From Bradyrhizobium uaiense (GTDB lineage: Bacteria > Pseudomonadota > Alphaproteobacteria > Rhizobiales > Xanthobacteraceae): 64,000 nt of DNA. The DNA lies in the NCBI RefSeq assembly GCF_010811875.1, contig NZ_VKHP01000007.1, positions 1 through 64,000 of the forward strand, given 5' to 3'. The notes beneath the pieces are model-generated. The model was not told the DNA's origin. It made no database searches and saw nothing but the letters and a program-made list of their open reading frames with translations. Shown in pieces: positions 8,346 through 18,541 of this stretch. The translations under genes were made by a program, and so were the position numbers. Every line of letters starts with the position of its first letter. Positions within the stretch are counted from its first letter, which is position 1.

Positions 8346-8501
8346 GGACTTCTCTCCTGTCGCCGCTCCATCACGGATGCGGGCTTCTCAAGTGCTTGCT
8401 ACTTGCGGGCTTGTGTCCACAAACGCGAACACGACGCCCTTCCCCTTGTGTCCTTCGGGGCCCGGCATCGTCATAAAACTATCCAACTTGGATGCGGGGC
8501 T

Positions 8502-8530
8502 TATTAAAGGATTCATGTCGGTTTCGTCAA
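8502..8530 (-). promoter_or_regulatory. Candidate promoter for rpsM-rpsK-rpoA-rplQ
   Basis: On the minus strand TTGACG (8525-8530) is followed after 17 bases by TTAATA (8502-8507), or after 18 by TAATAA. The -35 begins six bases beyond the adk stop codon, and the leader to the rpsM ATG would be about 150 nt. The -35 is strong and the -10 moderate. Confidence 0.45.
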
Positions 8531-8536
8531 CCGCTC

Positions 8537-9448
8537 CTAGCGTTTAGCTCGCTTTTTCGTGAGCTTTTTTGTCGCCTTTTTGGCAACTTTTGCACCCTTG
8601 CGGGCATTTGCGGCACCAGCGGCCTTCTTTGCGGCCTTTTTGGCCGGCTGCTTCGCAGCCTTCCTGGCACCCTTGCCGGCGCCTTTGGCCTTGGAGGCCG
8701 CCTTGGCGGTCTTCACGGCCGGTCTGGCGGCCTTTTTGGCAGATTCGGCAGCCTTGGCAGCCTTCTTGGCTGGTTTCCTGGTGGTCTTCTTGGCCGCCTT
8801 GGAGGCCTTCTTGGCCGCCCGGGAAGCCGCCTTGGGCTCCTCGTGCTCCTTCGGTTCCAGCGCGCCGAGCGCGGTCAGGATCCGGTTGATCTCACGGGTC
8901 ACGTGCTCGATGGTCATCATGCCATCGACCGTCAAGAGCTTCCGCCGCTCCGAATAATAGTGAATCAGCGGTTCCGTCATCGAACGGTACTGCGCGAGGC
9001 GCTTGGTCAGCACTTCCGGCGTATCGTCGAGCCGCACTTCCTCGCCGCGCGCGCGGGTTTCCTCGGCGCGCTTCTCAACGCGGGCGAGCAGCGCACTCTC
9101 GTTGACGCGCAGCTCAACAACGGCGTCGAGCTTGAGGTGCTTCTTCTTGAGGAGCTCGTCGAGCGCCTCAGCCTGCGGCACGGTGCGCGGGAAGCCGTCC
9201 AGGATAAAACCCTTCTTGGCATCGGGCTCGTCGATCCGGTCGGCGATGATTCCCACCACGACCTCGTCGGGAACCAGGCCGCCATTGGCCATGATCTCCT
9301 TGGCCTGCAAGCCGATCGGCGTGCCCGCGGCAACCGCAGCGCGCAACATCTCGCCGGTCGAGAGCTGAACGATGCCATGCCTGTGCACCAGCCGCTGCGC
9401 CTGGGTTCCCTTGCCCGAGCCCGGCGGCCCCAAAAGGATCAATCTCAT
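8537..9448 (-). CDS. adk: Adenylate kinase with a long histone-H1-like Lys/Ala tail
   Basis: Residues 1-200 are a complete short-type adenylate kinase: P-loop [12 protein letters not shown] (5-16), STGEMLR, the [12 protein letters not shown]-binding segment (81-89), a short LID around 125-150 without zinc Cys, and the core end near ILTALGAL. It interconverts 2 ADP with ATP and AMP. Residues 207-303 are an extra tail of about 97 residues, with roughly 31 Lys and 36 Ala, one Glu and no Asp. Its repeated AKKA/AAKK/PAKK units resemble bacterial H1-like proteins (HctB, AlgP). Most adenylate kinases end near 215 residues. It follows secY by 71 bases. The kinase call is certain; the tail's function (nucleic-acid or ribosome binding) is a guess. 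Confidence 0.95.
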   Translation of the reverse strand: MRLILLGPPGSGKGTQAQRLVHRHGIVQLSTGEMLRAAVAAGTPIGLQAKEIMANGGLVPDEVVVGIIADRIDEPDAKKGFILDGFPRTVPQAEALDELLKKKHLKLDAVVELRVNESALLARVEKRAEETRARGEEVRLDDTPEVLTKRLAQYRSMTEPLIHYYSERRKLLTVDGMMTIEHVTREINRILTALGALEPKEHEEPKAASRAAKKASKAAKKTTRKPAKKAAKAAESAKKAARPAVKTAKAASKAKGAGKGARKAAKQPAKKAAKKAAGAANARKGAKVAKKATKKLTKKRAKR

Positions 9449-9519
9449 ATCTGTTTCGCCCCCCGGCTAGGTGGGCGAATTCCGCACACCTGTGTTTTGA
9501 GTTTGAAGCCGCGCCGCGA

Positions 9520-10854
9520 TCAGCGGCGGCGGCCTCCCCTGAGCTTCGACTTCCTGATCAACCCTTCATACTGATGCGCGAGCAGATAGCCCTGCACCTG
9601 CGACACCGTATCCATCGTCACGCTGACGACGATCAGGAGCGAAGTGCCGCCAAAGTAGAACGGGACCGAGGCGTAGGAAATCAGAATTTCAGGAATCAGG
9701 CAGACGATCGCGAGATAGATCGCGCCGAGCACCGTGATGCGCGACAGCACGTAGTCGATGTATTCGGCGGTGCGCTCACCGGGCCGGATGCCGGGGATGA
9801 AGCCGCCATGCTTCTTCAGATTGTCCGCGGTCTCGGTCGGGTTGAACACGATCGCGGTGTAGAAGAACGCGAAGAACACGATCAACGCGAGATACATCAG
9901 CAGGAACAGCGGACGGCCGTGGCTGAGCTGGGTGGTGAGCCACTGGAACCACTCCGGACCCTTGCCGGCGTTGAAGTTCGCGACCGTGGTCGGCAGCAGC
10001 AGCAACGACGAGGCGAAGATCGGCGGAATCACGCCCGAGGTGTTGAGCTTGAGCGGCAGATGCGAGGACTGGCCCTCGAACATCTTGTTGCCGACCTGGC
10101 GCTTCGGATACTGGATCAGGAGCCGGCGCTGCGCACGCTCCATGAACACGATGAAGGCGATCACGGCGACCGCCATCACGATGACGATCAGGATCAGGCC
10201 GGTCGACATCGCGCCCTGGCGGCCGAGTTCCAGCATGTTGGCGAGCGCCGAGGGCAGCTCGGCGACGATGCCGGACAGAATGATCAGCGAGATACCGTTG
10301 CCGATGCCGCGCGAGGTGATCTGCTCGCCGAGCCACATCAGGAACATGGTGCCGCCGGTCAGCGTGATCGCGGTCGAGATCCGGAAGAACATGCCGGGGT
10401 CGCTGACGACATTGCCGGCGCCTTCGAGGCCGATCGCGATGCCGTAGGACTGGAACAGCGCCAGGATCACCGTCAGATAGCGGGTGTACTGGTTCAGCGT
10501 CTTGCGGCCCGCCTCGCCTTCCTTCTTGAGCGCCTCGAGCTGCGGCGACACGGTGGTCAAGAGCTGGACGATGATCGATGCCGAAATGTACGGCATGATG
10601 TTCAGCGCGAAGATCGCCATGCGGTGGATGCCGCCGCCGGCGAACATGTTGAACATGCCGAGGATGCCGCCGGACTGGCTGCGGAACACCTGCTCCCAGA
10701 TGTTGGGATCGATGCCCGGCAGCGGGATGTAGGTGCCCAGCCGATAAACAAGCAGCGCACCCAGGGTGAACCAGATGCGCTTCTTCAGCTCGTCGGCTTT
10801 CGCCAGAGATCCGAAATTGAGGTTTGCGGCAAGTTGTTCGGCTGCTGAGACCAT
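9520..10854 (-). CDS. secY: Protein translocase subunit SecY
   Basis: The SecYEG channel subunit, 444 residues with the expected ten membrane segments (IWFTLGALLVYRLGTYIPLPG first). Conserved cytoplasmic loops include PKRQVGNKMFEGQSSHLPLKLN and KKHGGFIPGIRPGERTAEYID. The start at 10854 (MVSAAEQLAANLNFG) is preferred to an ATG 48 bases upstream, which would add an unconserved extension. It is the last membrane gene of the spc block, with adk downstream. Confidence 0.96.
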   Translation of the reverse strand: MVSAAEQLAANLNFGSLAKADELKKRIWFTLGALLVYRLGTYIPLPGIDPNIWEQVFRSQSGGILGMFNMFAGGGIHRMAIFALNIMPYISASIIVQLLTTVSPQLEALKKEGEAGRKTLNQYTRYLTVILALFQSYGIAIGLEGAGNVVSDPGMFFRISTAITLTGGTMFLMWLGEQITSRGIGNGISLIILSGIVAELPSALANMLELGRQGAMSTGLILIVIVMAVAVIAFIVFMERAQRRLLIQYPKRQVGNKMFEGQSSHLPLKLNTSGVIPPIFASSLLLLPTTVANFNAGKGPEWFQWLTTQLSHGRPLFLLMYLALIVFFAFFYTAIVFNPTETADNLKKHGGFIPGIRPGERTAEYIDYVLSRITVLGAIYLAIVCLIPEILISYASVPFYFGGTSLLIVVSVTMDTVSQVQGYLLAHQYEGLIRKSKLRGGRRR

Positions 10855-10977
10855 GTTCGGCTTTCTCCCGGAGCCCGCTTCGCCGACGGCCCCGGAGATC
10901 AAATCCCCTCGGCCAGTCGGCAGACACCGGACATTATCTGGTGCTCGGCCTCGATAAGTCCATCATTCGATCCGCGG

Positions 10978-11002
10978 ATTGCCCGCCGACGCGGCGGGCA
11001 AT
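10978..11002 (-). promoter_or_regulatory. Hairpin between rplO and secY
   Basis: A perfect 10-bp stem ATTGCCCGCC / GGCGGGCAAT with a five-base loop lies in the 158-nt rplO-secY gap. No U tract follows on the minus strand. It may be a processing or attenuation element, or a small REP unit. Confidence 0.45.
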
Positions 11003-11012
11003 GACGCAGATG

Positions 11013-11498
11013 TTACGCCGCCTCGCCTTCGTCCTTGGCGGGGGCCAGGATCTTGACCGAGCCGCCGGCCTTCTCGACCGCAGCAATGGCCGACTTGGAA
11101 GCGCCGTGCGCTTCGATGGTCAGCTTGGTCTTGATCTCGCCGCGGCCCAGCAGCCGCAGGCCGTCCTTGGCGCGACGCAGCACGCCGGCCTTGACCAGCG
11201 TTTCGACGGTGACCGTCGCGCTCGCATCGACCAGCTTGTTGTCGATCGCTTCCTGCAGACGGTCGAGATTGATCTCGGCGAAGTCGAGCCGGAAGATGTT
11301 GTTGAAACCGCGCTTCGGCAAACGGCGATGCATCGGCATCTGGCCGCCTTCGAAACCCTTGATGCGGACGCCCGAACGCGCGGTCTGGCCCTTGCCGCCG
11401 CGGCCCGAGGTCTTGCCCTTGCCGGAACCGATGCCACGGCCGACACGCATGCGCTTCTTGCGCGAGCCGGCGTTGTCGGCGATATCGCTGAGCTTCAT
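11013..11498 (-). CDS. rplO: 50S ribosomal protein L15
   Basis: L15 of 161 residues: [38 protein letters not shown], the Gly/Lys/Arg N-terminal extension that threads into 23S rRNA, then [17 protein letters not shown]. The C-terminus has a short acidic end KDEGEAA. It lies 21 bases after rpmD. Confidence 0.97.
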   Translation of the reverse strand: MKLSDIADNAGSRKKRMRVGRGIGSGKGKTSGRGGKGQTARSGVRIKGFEGGQMPMHRRLPKRGFNNIFRLDFAEINLDRLQEAIDNKLVDASATVTVETLVKAGVLRRAKDGLRLLGRGEIKTKLTIEAHGASKSAIAAVEKAGGSVKILAPAKDEGEAA

Positions 11499-11519
11499 CG
11501 CCCTTCTCCTTATCTCTGC

Positions 11520-11711
11520 TTACTCGCCGACGACGCGGACGAGATGCTGAACCTTGCTGATCATGCCGCGAACTTCAGGGGTGTCCTGCAGCTCGGCAAC
11601 CCGGCCGATCTTGTTGAGCTTGAGGCCGATCAGCGTCGAACGCTGCGAGTGATGGCGGCGGATTGCGCTGCCGGTCTGCTCGACCTTGATCGTCTTGCTG
11701 GCCTTGGCCAT
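11520..11711 (-). CDS. rpmD: 50S ribosomal protein L30
   Basis: L30 of 63 residues, with [46 protein letters not shown] covering the whole family domain. It binds 5S-proximal 23S rRNA. The gene sits between rpsE and rplO with short gaps, the standard spc order. Confidence 0.96.
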   Translation of the reverse strand: MAKASKTIKVEQTGSAIRRHHSQRSTLIGLKLNKIGRVAELQDTPEVRGMISKVQHLVRVVGE

Positions 11712-11745
11712 CGTCTTGAACTCCAGAAAGCGCTGGTCGCGCGGG

Positions 11746-12321
11746 TTATTCCGCCACCACTTCGGCGTCGCCGCCGACGCGGCGCGACTGCAGGGTGGAG
11801 ACCTTGATGTTGCGGCGCGCAGCCACCGAACGCGGCGAATCCTGATGCTTCAGCGCGTCGAAAGTCGCGCGAACCATGTTGTAGGGATTCGACGAGCCGA
11901 TCGACTTCGCCACCACGTCCTGGATGCCGAGCGTCTCGAACACCGCGCGCATCGGGCCGCCGGCGATGATGCCGGTACCCGCCGGAGCGGTACGCAAATA
12001 GACGCGACCGGCGCCGTGACGGCCGGCGACGTCGTGATGCAGCGTGCGGCCTTCGCGCAGCGCGACGCGGGTCAGATTGCGCTTCGCCGATTCGGTCGCC
12101 TTGCGGATCGCTTCCGGCACTTCGCGCGCCTTGCCGTGGCCGAAACCGACCCGGCCCTTCTGGTCGCCGATCACGACCAGCGCTGCGAAGCCGAAGCGCT
12201 TGCCGCCCTTGACGACCTTCGCCACGCGATTGATGTGGACGAGCTTATCGACGAACTCGCTGTCGCGCTCCTCGCGCTCCCTGCTCCGTTCGCGGCCGCC
12301 GCGTTCGCGTTCACCTGCCAT
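11746..12321 (-). CDS. rpsE: 30S ribosomal protein S5
   Basis: S5 of 191 residues. The charged N-terminus [20 protein letters not shown] precedes the double-stranded-RNA-binding domain ([27 protein letters not shown]) and the C-terminal [15 protein letters not shown] region. It takes part in decoding fidelity. The start is set at ATG 12321; a TTG at 12333 in the same frame is possible but adds only MENT. Confidence 0.95.
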   Translation of the reverse strand: MAGERERGGRERSREREERDSEFVDKLVHINRVAKVVKGGKRFGFAALVVIGDQKGRVGFGHGKAREVPEAIRKATESAKRNLTRVALREGRTLHHDVAGRHGAGRVYLRTAPAGTGIIAGGPMRAVFETLGIQDVVAKSIGSSNPYNMVRATFDALKHQDSPRSVAARRNIKVSTLQSRRVGGDAEVVAE

Positions 12322-12379
12322 GGTGTTTTCCAATCTCTAGGAGGCCTTACGCCTCTTGCCTTGTAATCGTTCGATTCGT

Positions 12380-12739
12380 TTAGAAGCTCAATCCGCCTTC
12401 GCGCGCTGCATCCGCGAGCGCCTTGACGCGCCCGTGATAGATGTAGGCGCCGCGATCGAACACGACTTCCTTGACACCCTTCTGCGCCGCGCGTTCCGCG
12501 AGCAGCTTGCCGACCGCCTTCGCCGCATCGATGTCGGCGCCGGTCTTGCCGGCGTCGCGCATGGTCTTCTCGAGCGACGAGGCGGACGCGAGCGTCTCGC
12601 CCTTCTGGTCGTCGATGACCTGGGCGTAGATGTGCTTGGACGAGCGGAACACCGACAGCCGCGGGCGGCCGCCTGCCGAGCGGCGAAGCGCAAGGCGCAC
12701 GCGCTGCTTGCGCCGGGCATTCGTAACCTTGAGTGACAT
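12380..12739 (-). CDS. rplR: 50S ribosomal protein L18
   Basis: L18 of 119 residues: [49 protein letters not shown] and the C-terminal [28 protein letters not shown]. It binds 5S rRNA. It lies 11 bases after rplF. Confidence 0.97.
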   Translation of the reverse strand: MSLKVTNARRKQRVRLALRRSAGGRPRLSVFRSSKHIYAQVIDDQKGETLASASSLEKTMRDAGKTGADIDAAKAVGKLLAERAAQKGVKEVVFDRGAYIYHGRVKALADAAREGGLSF

Positions 12740-12750
12740 GACCGGCTCCG

Positions 12751-13284
12751 TTACTTCTTCTTGCCTTCCTTGCGGAAGATGAATTCGTTGGCGTACTTCA
12801 CGCCCTTGCCCTTGTAGGGCTCCGGCGGGCGGTAGGCGCGGATCTCGGCGGCGACCTGGCCGACGCGCTGCGGATCGTTGCCGGTGATCGTGATCTCGGT
12901 CGGCTTCGGCACCGCGATGGTGATGCCTTCCGGGATCGCGTAGACCACGTCGTGGCTGTAGCCGAGCGCGAGCTGCAGGTTCTTGCCCTGCATCGCGGCG
13001 CGGTAACCGACGCCGGTGATCTCGAGCTTCTTCTCGAAGCCCTTGGTGACGCCCTCGACGAGGTTGGCGACCTGCGCACGCGCGGTGCCGTACATCGCCT
13101 GCGCGCGGTTGGTCTTGACGCGCGGAGCGACCTTGACCTGGCCGTTCTCGAACTTCACCTCGACGTCGTCATGCACGACGAACTGAAGCTGGCCCTTCGG
13201 CCCCTTCACCTTCACCGTCTGGCCCTCGACGCTTGCCGTCACACCCGACGGGATCGCCACCGGCCTTTTGCCGATACGTGACAT
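12751..13284 (-). CDS. rplF: 50S ribosomal protein L6
   Basis: L6 of 177 residues with its two duplicated alpha/beta domains: [15 protein letters not shown], then [21 protein letters not shown] and the C-terminal rRNA-binding [19 protein letters not shown]. It sits near the factor-binding centre of the 50S subunit. It is 14 bases from rpsH. Confidence 0.97.
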   Translation of the reverse strand: MSRIGKRPVAIPSGVTASVEGQTVKVKGPKGQLQFVVHDDVEVKFENGQVKVAPRVKTNRAQAMYGTARAQVANLVEGVTKGFEKKLEITGVGYRAAMQGKNLQLALGYSHDVVYAIPEGITIAVPKPTEITITGNDPQRVGQVAAEIRAYRPPEPYKGKGVKYANEFIFRKEGKKK

Positions 13285-13298
13285 CGTAAAATCCTTCC

Positions 13299-13697
13299 TC
13301 AGAACACCGTGAAGAGAACTTCGCCGCCCACGTTGGCGTCGCGCGCCTCGTGGTCAGCCATGATTCCCTTCGGCGTCGACAACACCGAAATGCCGAGACC
13401 GTTGTTCACGCGCGGCAGGTTCTTCACCGAGGCGTAAACGCGGCGGCCCGGCTTCGACACCCGCTCGATCTCGCGGATGACGGGCTCGCCGTCGAAATAC
13501 TTCAGTTCGATCTCGAGCTCGCTGCGGCCCGAGGCATGCTCGACGCTGGCGTAGCCGCGGATGTACCCCTCGGACTTCAGCACCTCGAGCACGTTGGCGC
13601 GCATCTTCGAGCCCGGGGTCGAAACCTTGGACTTCGAACGCATCTGCGCGTTGCGAATGCGGGTGATGAGATCGCTGATCGGATCGTGCGTAGACAT
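13299..13697 (-). CDS. rpsH: 30S ribosomal protein S8
   Basis: S8 of 132 residues: [31 protein letters not shown], ending [27 protein letters not shown], with the conserved 16S-binding STPKG loop. S8 is the spc-operon autoregulator in E. coli, acting near the rplX-rplE junction. The same genes lie a few cistrons upstream here, but no matching target was identified. Confidence 0.97.
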   Translation of the reverse strand: MSTHDPISDLITRIRNAQMRSKSKVSTPGSKMRANVLEVLKSEGYIRGYASVEHASGRSELEIELKYFDGEPVIREIERVSKPGRRVYASVKNLPRVNNGLGISVLSTPKGIMADHEARDANVGGEVLFTVF

Positions 13698-13711
13698 TGT
13701 TCCGACCCTCC

Positions 13712-14017
13712 TTACCAGCTCGACTTCACGAGCCCGGGAACCAGGCCCTTGGAGCCGAGTTCACGCAGCGCGATGCGCGAGAGCTTGTTCTTGCGATAGT
13801 TCGAACGCGGACGCCCGGTCAGTTCGCAGCGGTTGCGGATGCGGGTCGGCGACGAGTTGCGCGGCATCTCGGCAAGCTTCAGCGTCGCCGCGAAGCGCTC
13901 TTCCATCGGAATGGACTTGTCGGCGATGATCGCCTTCAGCTTCTCGCGGCGCGGGCCGGCGTTCTTCGCCATCCGCTTGCGCCGGTTGTTCTTCTCGATT
14001 GAACTCTTCTTTGCCAT
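13712..14017 (-). CDS. rpsN: 30S ribosomal protein S14 (long, zinc-free type)
   Basis: S14 of 101 residues. It is the long form: [21 protein letters not shown], then [44 protein letters not shown]. The two CxxC pairs of the short zinc form are missing, with one Cys left. It assembles into the 30S head. Confidence 0.97.
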   Translation of the reverse strand: MAKKSSIEKNNRRKRMAKNAGPRREKLKAIIADKSIPMEERFAATLKLAEMPRNSSPTRIRNRCELTGRPRSNYRKNKLSRIALRELGSKGLVPGLVKSSW

Positions 14018-14063
14018 GCTTGGCTCCTGGGTATCCGCGTTTGAGTGGCTTTGGTTCAGCTAC

Positions 14064-14621
14064 TCACTGCCGGAACGGGAAATTGAAAGCGGTCAACAAG
14101 GCGCGGGCCTCGTCGTCGGTCTTGGCGGTGGTGCAGACCGTGATGTCCATGCCACGCGCTTCCGAGACTTTCTCGAAGTCGATCTCGGGGAAAATGATGT
14201 GCTCCTTGATGCCGAGCGAGTAGTTGCCGCGGCCGTCAAAGCTCTTCGGGTTCAGGCCGCGGAAGTCGCGGACGCGGGGCAGCGCCACGTTGATCAGACG
14301 GTCGATGAACTCGTACATGTGGGCCTTGCGCAGCGTGACCTTGCAGCCGATCGGCTGGTTCTCACGCAACTTGAAGGTCGCGATCGCAATCCGGGAATAG
14401 GTCACGATCGCCTTCTGGCCGGCGATCTGGCTCAGCTCGGCAGCGGCGGTCTCGGCCTTCTTGCGGTCGTTGACGGAATCGCCGACGCCCATGTTGAGCA
14501 CGACCTTGTCCAGGCGCGGCACCTGCATCACGTTGGCATAACCGAACTTCTCGGTCATCATGCCGCGGATATTCTTCTCGAACTCCACGCGCAGGCGCGG
14601 CGTGTAAGCGGTATCAGCCAT
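14064..14621 (-). CDS. rplE: 50S ribosomal protein L5
   Basis: L5 of 185 residues, starting [47 protein letters not shown] and ending [13 protein letters not shown]. It binds 5S rRNA and contacts P-site tRNA. The start at 14621 lies inside the last codons of rplX, an 8-base overlap that suggests translational coupling. Confidence 0.97.
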   Translation of the reverse strand: MADTAYTPRLRVEFEKNIRGMMTEKFGYANVMQVPRLDKVVLNMGVGDSVNDRKKAETAAAELSQIAGQKAIVTYSRIAIATFKLRENQPIGCKVTLRKAHMYEFIDRLINVALPRVRDFRGLNPKSFDGRGNYSLGIKEHIIFPEIDFEKVSEARGMDITVCTTAKTDDEARALLTAFNFPFRQ

Positions 14622-14928
14622 CGATCTCTGCTCCCGAGCTCTTGGCAACGCGGACCTTCTTGCCATCGGCCTGAATCTTGAACCCAATGCGGGTCGGCTT
14701 TCCGTCCTTGCCGACATACGCAATGTTGGACAGGTTGATCGGCATCTCCTTGGAGATGATGCCGCCCTCCTGGGTCTGGCTCTGCTTCTGGTGACGCTTC
14801 ACCATGTTGATGCCGCGAACGAGAGCCTTGTTCTCGTCCGGACGCACCTCGAACACCTCGCCGGTGCGACCCTTGTCGCGGCCGGTGAGCACGATCACCT
14901 TGTCGCCCTTGCGGATCTTGGCAGCCAT
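14614..14928 (-). CDS. rplX: 50S ribosomal protein L24
   Basis: L24 of 104 residues with the KOW motif ([23 protein letters not shown]) and [21 protein letters not shown]. It initiates 50S assembly. The ATG at 14928 overlaps the rplN stop codon as TGATG and its own end overlaps rplE, so the three genes are translationally coupled. Confidence 0.97.
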   Translation of the reverse strand: MAAKIRKGDKVIVLTGRDKGRTGEVFEVRPDENKALVRGINMVKRHQKQSQTQEGGIISKEMPINLSNIAYVGKDGKPTRIGFKIQADGKKVRVAKSSGAEIDG

Positions 14929-15296
14929 CACAGCACCTCCGGCGCGAGCGAAATGATCTTCATGTGGTTCTTGGCGCGCAGCTCGCGCGGCACCGGCCCG
15001 AAGATACGGGTGCCGACCGGCTCGGACTGATTGTTGATCAGCACTGCGGCGTTGCGGTCGAAGCGGATGACCGAACCGTCGGCGCGGCGGATGTCCTTGC
15101 GGACCCGGACCACGACGGCCTTCATCACGTCTCCCTTCTTCACCTTGCCACGCGGAATGGCTTCCTTGATCGACACAACGATAACGTCGCCCACGGTGGC
15201 ATAGCGGCGCTTGGAACCTCCAAGAACCTTGATGCACATGACACGGCGTGCGCCTGAATTATCGGCCACGTCGAGGTTGGTCTGCATCTGAATCAT
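14928..15296 (-). CDS. rplN: 50S ribosomal protein L14
   Basis: L14 of 122 residues: [33 protein letters not shown] and the C-terminal [13 protein letters not shown]. It sits at the subunit interface and is the docking site for RsfS. A 75-nt gap separates it from rpsQ. Confidence 0.97.
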
Positions 15297-15371
15297 TGAT
15301 GCACCTCGTCCTCTTTCTGCGCTTAAGCGCGCTCAAAATTTCCCTGAAGTACTTCGGCCAGGCCGAAGAAA

Positions 15372-15620
15372 TCAGGCCGTTTTCTTGTGTTCGCCCCGGA
15401 CCACGGTCCAGCGCTTCAGCTTCGAGATCGGCTTCGATTCCTCGATCCAGACCATGTCGCCCGGCTTGAACTGGTTGTTCTCGTCGTGCGCGTGGTAGTT
15501 CTTGGAACGGCGGATCGTCTTCTTGTAGATCGGGTGGGTGAAGCGGCGATCGACCCGCACCACGATCGTCTTGGCTTGCTTGTCGCTGACGACCACGCCC
15601 TGCAGAGTACGTTTCGGCAT
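15372..15620 (-). CDS. rpsQ: 30S ribosomal protein S17
   Basis: S17 of 82 residues, an OB-fold: [71 protein letters not shown] (family core intact). It binds the 5' domain of 16S rRNA. It lies 10 bases after rpmC. Confidence 0.97.
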   Translation of the reverse strand: MPKRTLQGVVVSDKQAKTIVVRVDRRFTHPIYKKTIRRSKNYHAHDENNQFKPGDMVWIEESKPISKLKRWTVVRGEHKKTA

Positions 15621-15630
15621 AGCTGGCCCC

Positions 15631-15837
15631 TTACTTCTTCTTCGCGCGCTGCTGCGCGGCGATGGTCTTGATACGAGCGATATCGCGGCGGGCTTCCCGC
15701 ATCCGCGACGTGTTCTCCAGCTGCCCGGTGGCGCGCTGGAAACGCAGGTTGAAGCGTTCCTTCTTCAGGTTCAGGACCGCGTCTTCCCGCTGGTCGTCGC
15801 TCATCGCGCGAATGTCTTCAACTTTCATCTCGGCCAT
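15631..15837 (-). CDS. rpmC: 50S ribosomal protein L29
   Basis: L29 of 68 residues, two helices: [59 protein letters not shown], then a basic KKK end. It lies by the polypeptide exit tunnel next to L23. Only 5 bases separate it from rplP. Confidence 0.97.
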   Translation of the reverse strand: MAEMKVEDIRAMSDDQREDAVLNLKKERFNLRFQRATGQLENTSRMREARRDIARIKTIAAQQRAKKK

Positions 15838-15842
15838 GGCGA

Positions 15843-16256
15843 TTACTCCGCAATGCGCGCAACGAAGCGCGTCTTGATCGGCAGCTTGGCGGCGGCGAGC
15901 GTCAGCGCCTCCTTGGCGGTCTGCACCGTCACGCCGTCGATCTCAAACATCACGCGGCCCGGCTTGACCCGCGCCACCCACAATTCCGGCGCACCCTTGC
16001 CGGAGCCCATGCGGACTTCGGCGGGCTTCTTCGACACCGGCACGTCCGGGAACACGCGGATCCAGACGCGGCCGGCACGCTTCATGTGACGGGTCAGCGC
16101 GCGACGGGCGGCTTCGATCTGGCGGGCGGTGACGCGCTCAGGCTCCATCGCCTTCAGGCCGAACTGGCCGAACGCCAACGTCGCGCCAGAGGTCGCAACG
16201 CCGTGGATACGGCCCTTATGCGCCTTCCGGAACTTCGTCTTCTTAGGTTGCATCAT
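15843..16256 (-). CDS. rplP: 50S ribosomal protein L16
   Basis: L16 of 137 residues: [19 protein letters not shown], then [39 protein letters not shown] and [19 protein letters not shown]. It shapes the A-site tRNA binding region. Two tandem ATG codons open the gene; the first is used here. Confidence 0.97.
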   Translation of the reverse strand: MMQPKKTKFRKAHKGRIHGVATSGATLAFGQFGLKAMEPERVTARQIEAARRALTRHMKRAGRVWIRVFPDVPVSKKPAEVRMGSGKGAPELWVARVKPGRVMFEIDGVTVQTAKEALTLAAAKLPIKTRFVARIAE

Positions 16257-16286
16257 GGCTTTAAGCCCTCAAATTCCTGCTTTGCC

Positions 16287-16988
16287 TCAAGCGGCGTCGC
16301 GGCGCGAACGCGGGGTGTTATCGCCCTCGGCCATCTTCTTGTCCTGGGCCATCGGGTCGTGCTCGAGGATCTCGCCCTTGAAGATCCAGACCTTGACGCC
16401 GCAGGTGCCGAAGGTCGTGAACGCGGTGGCAACGCCGTAATCGACGTCGGCGCGCAGGGTGTGCAACGGCACGCGGCCCTCGCGGTACCACTCCATGCGC
16501 GCGATTTCGGCGCCGCCGAGACGGCCCGAGCAGTTGATGCGGATGCCGCCGGCGCCGAGACGCATCGCCGACTGCACGGCGCGCTTCATGGCGCGGCGGA
16601 ACGCCACGCGGCGCTCGAGCTGCTGGGCGATCGATTCGGCGACCAGGGTCGCGTCGAGCTCCGGCTTGCGGATTTCGACGATGTTGATCACGACGTCCGA
16701 CGAGGTGATGTCGGCGACCTTCTTGCGCAGCTTGTCGATGTCGGCGCCCTTCTTGCCGATCACGACGCCCGGACGAGCCGAGTGGATCGTCACGCGGCAC
16801 TTCTTGTGCGGACGCTCGATCACGATGCGGGCGACGGCCGCCTGCTTGAGCTCCTTGTGCAGGATCTCGCGGATCTTGACGTCTTCATGCAGCAGCTTGC
16901 CGTATTCCTGCTTGCCGGCGAACCAACGGGAGTCCCAGGTCCGGTTGATGCCGAGACGCAGCCCGATTGGATTGATCTTTTGACCCAT
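16287..16988 (-). CDS. rpsC: 30S ribosomal protein S3
   Basis: S3 of 233 residues, starting [29 protein letters not shown]. It has the type-II KH domain with the [18 protein letters not shown]xxG loop, and the C-terminal domain [20 protein letters not shown]. It contributes to the mRNA entry helicase. It is 19 bases from rplV. Confidence 0.97.
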   Translation of the reverse strand: MGQKINPIGLRLGINRTWDSRWFAGKQEYGKLLHEDVKIREILHKELKQAAVARIVIERPHKKCRVTIHSARPGVVIGKKGADIDKLRKKVADITSSDVVINIVEIRKPELDATLVAESIAQQLERRVAFRRAMKRAVQSAMRLGAGGIRINCSGRLGGAEIARMEWYREGRVPLHTLRADVDYGVATAFTTFGTCGVKVWIFKGEILEHDPMAQDKKMAEGDNTPRSRRDAA

Positions 16989-17007
16989 CGTCTTCTCCTG
17001 CGCCGCT

Positions 17008-17394
17008 TTAAGCGCTTGCCTCGGCCTCGACCTGACGAACCACGATGGTCAGGTGCGAGAACGGTTTGAACACACGGCCCGAACGGCCACGGCCGCGCGG
17101 AGCAAAACGCTTCATCACGATGCCGTTGCCGACATGCGCCTCGGCGACGACGAGATCGTCGACCTCGAGGTCATGGTTGTTCTCGGCGTTCGCGATCGCC
17201 GATTCCAGGCACTTCTTGACGTCGACCGCGATCCGCTTGCGCGAGAACTGCAGGTCGGCGAGCGCAGCGGACGCCTTGCGGCCGCGGATCAGCTGCGCCA
17301 CCAGGTTGAGCTTCTGCGGGCTGACGCGCAGCATGCGGGCGACGGCCTTGGCCTCATTGTCCGCGAGGCTACGTTCGCGCTTTGGTTTGCTCAT
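17008..17394 (-). CDS. rplV: 50S ribosomal protein L22
   Basis: L22 of 128 residues: [38 protein letters not shown] and the long hairpin [24 protein letters not shown] that lines the exit tunnel. The tunnel hairpin looks intact. It lies 10 bases from rpsS. Confidence 0.97.
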   Translation of the reverse strand: MSKPKRERSLADNEAKAVARMLRVSPQKLNLVAQLIRGRKASAALADLQFSRKRIAVDVKKCLESAIANAENNHDLEVDDLVVAEAHVGNGIVMKRFAPRGRGRSGRVFKPFSHLTIVVRQVEAEASA

Positions 17395-17404
17395 CGGTTA
17401 ATCC

Positions 17405-17683
17405 TCAAGCCTTCTTGGCTTTCTTGTCGCCCGAATGGCCGTGGAAGGTCCGCGTCGGCGAGAACTCGCCGAACTTGTGACCCACCATTTCCTCGTTGAT
17501 TGCCACCGGCACGTGCTTGTGGCCGTTATAGACGCCGAACGTCAGGCCGACGAACTGCGGCAGGATGGTCGAGCGGCGGCTCCAGATCTTGATGACGTCG
17601 TGACGGCCGGACGCGCGGGCGGCATCTGCCTTCTTGAGCAGAGAACCCTCGACGAACGGGCCTTTCCAGACTGAACGAACCAT
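17405..17683 (-). CDS. rpsS: 30S ribosomal protein S19
   Basis: S19 of 92 residues: [60 protein letters not shown], ending [12 protein letters not shown]. It forms the 30S head with S13. It lies 12 bases from rplB. Confidence 0.97.
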   Translation of the reverse strand: MVRSVWKGPFVEGSLLKKADAARASGRHDVIKIWSRRSTILPQFVGLTFGVYNGHKHVPVAINEEMVGHKFGEFSPTRTFHGHSGDKKAKKA

Positions 17684-17695
17684 GTCCGGCGTTCC

Positions 17696-18529
17696 TTACT
17701 TCTTCCGCTTGTGGCGGCTGAGGAGAATGAATTTGTTGGTCGACTTGTTGGTGCGGGTCTTCTTGCCCTTGGTCGGCTTGCCCCACGGAGTAACCGGGTG
17801 GCGACCGCCCGAGGTACGACCTTCACCACCGCCGTGCGGATGGTCGATCGGGTTCATGACGACGCCGCGGTTGTGCGGGCGCCAGCCGAGCCAGCGGGTA
17901 CGACCGGCCTTGCCGATCGAGATGTTCATGTGATCCGGGTTCGAGACCGCGCCGATCGTGCCGCGGCAACGGCCGTGCACGAGACGCTGCTCGCCCGAAT
18001 TCAGGCGGACGATCACGTAGTCCTGGTCGCGGCCGACAACCTGGGCGTAGGTACCGGCGGAGCGCGCCAGCTGGCCGCCCTTGCCGATCCTCAGCTCGAT
18101 GTTGTGCACGATCGTGCCGACCGGCATGTTGCCGAGCGGCATGACGTTGCCCGGCTTCACGTCGACATAGTTGCCGGCGACGACGGTGTCGCCCGCGGCC
18201 AGACGCTGCGGCGCCAGGATGTAGGCCAGCTCACCGTCCTGATACTTGATCAGCGCGATGAACGCGGTGCGGTTCGGATCGTACTCGAGCCGTTCCACGA
18301 CCGCCGGCATGTCCACCTTGTCGCGGCGGAAGTCGACGGTGCGGTAGGCCTTCTTGTGGCCGCCGCCGCGGAAACGCACGGTGATGCGGCCGGTGTTGTT
18401 GCGACCGCCATTGCCGAGCTTGCCCTCGGTCAGCGTCTTCACCGGCTTGCCCTTGTAGAGCGCCGAACGATCGACCATGACCAGCTGGCGCTGGCCCGGC
18501 GTCGTGGGATTGTAGGTTTTCAATGCCAT
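17696..18529 (-). CDS. rplB: 50S ribosomal protein L2
   Basis: L2 of 277 residues: [33 protein letters not shown], the OB and SH3-like RNA-binding domains, and the C-terminal [34 protein letters not shown]. The conserved His of that loop lies close to the peptidyl-transferase centre. It is 12 bases from rplW. Confidence 0.98.
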   Translation of the reverse strand: MALKTYNPTTPGQRQLVMVDRSALYKGKPVKTLTEGKLGNGGRNNTGRITVRFRGGGHKKAYRTVDFRRDKVDMPAVVERLEYDPNRTAFIALIKYQDGELAYILAPQRLAAGDTVVAGNYVDVKPGNVMPLGNMPVGTIVHNIELRIGKGGQLARSAGTYAQVVGRDQDYVIVRLNSGEQRLVHGRCRGTIGAVSNPDHMNISIGKAGRTRWLGWRPHNRGVVMNPIDHPHGGGEGRTSGGRHPVTPWGKPTKGKKTRTNKSTNKFILLSRHKRKK

Positions 18530-18541
18530 CGTCGTTGCGCC

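Noticed and set aside
8346..9519. rpmJ (L36) expected between secY and rpsM
   Set aside because: No small Cys/His-containing L36 frame is present in the secY-adk or adk-rpsM gaps; alphaproteobacteria usually carry rpmJ elsewhere.
14614..15237. Longer rplX product starting at 15237
   Set aside because: The upstream part is rplN read in another frame; the conserved L24 start at 14928 overlaps the rplN stop as expected.
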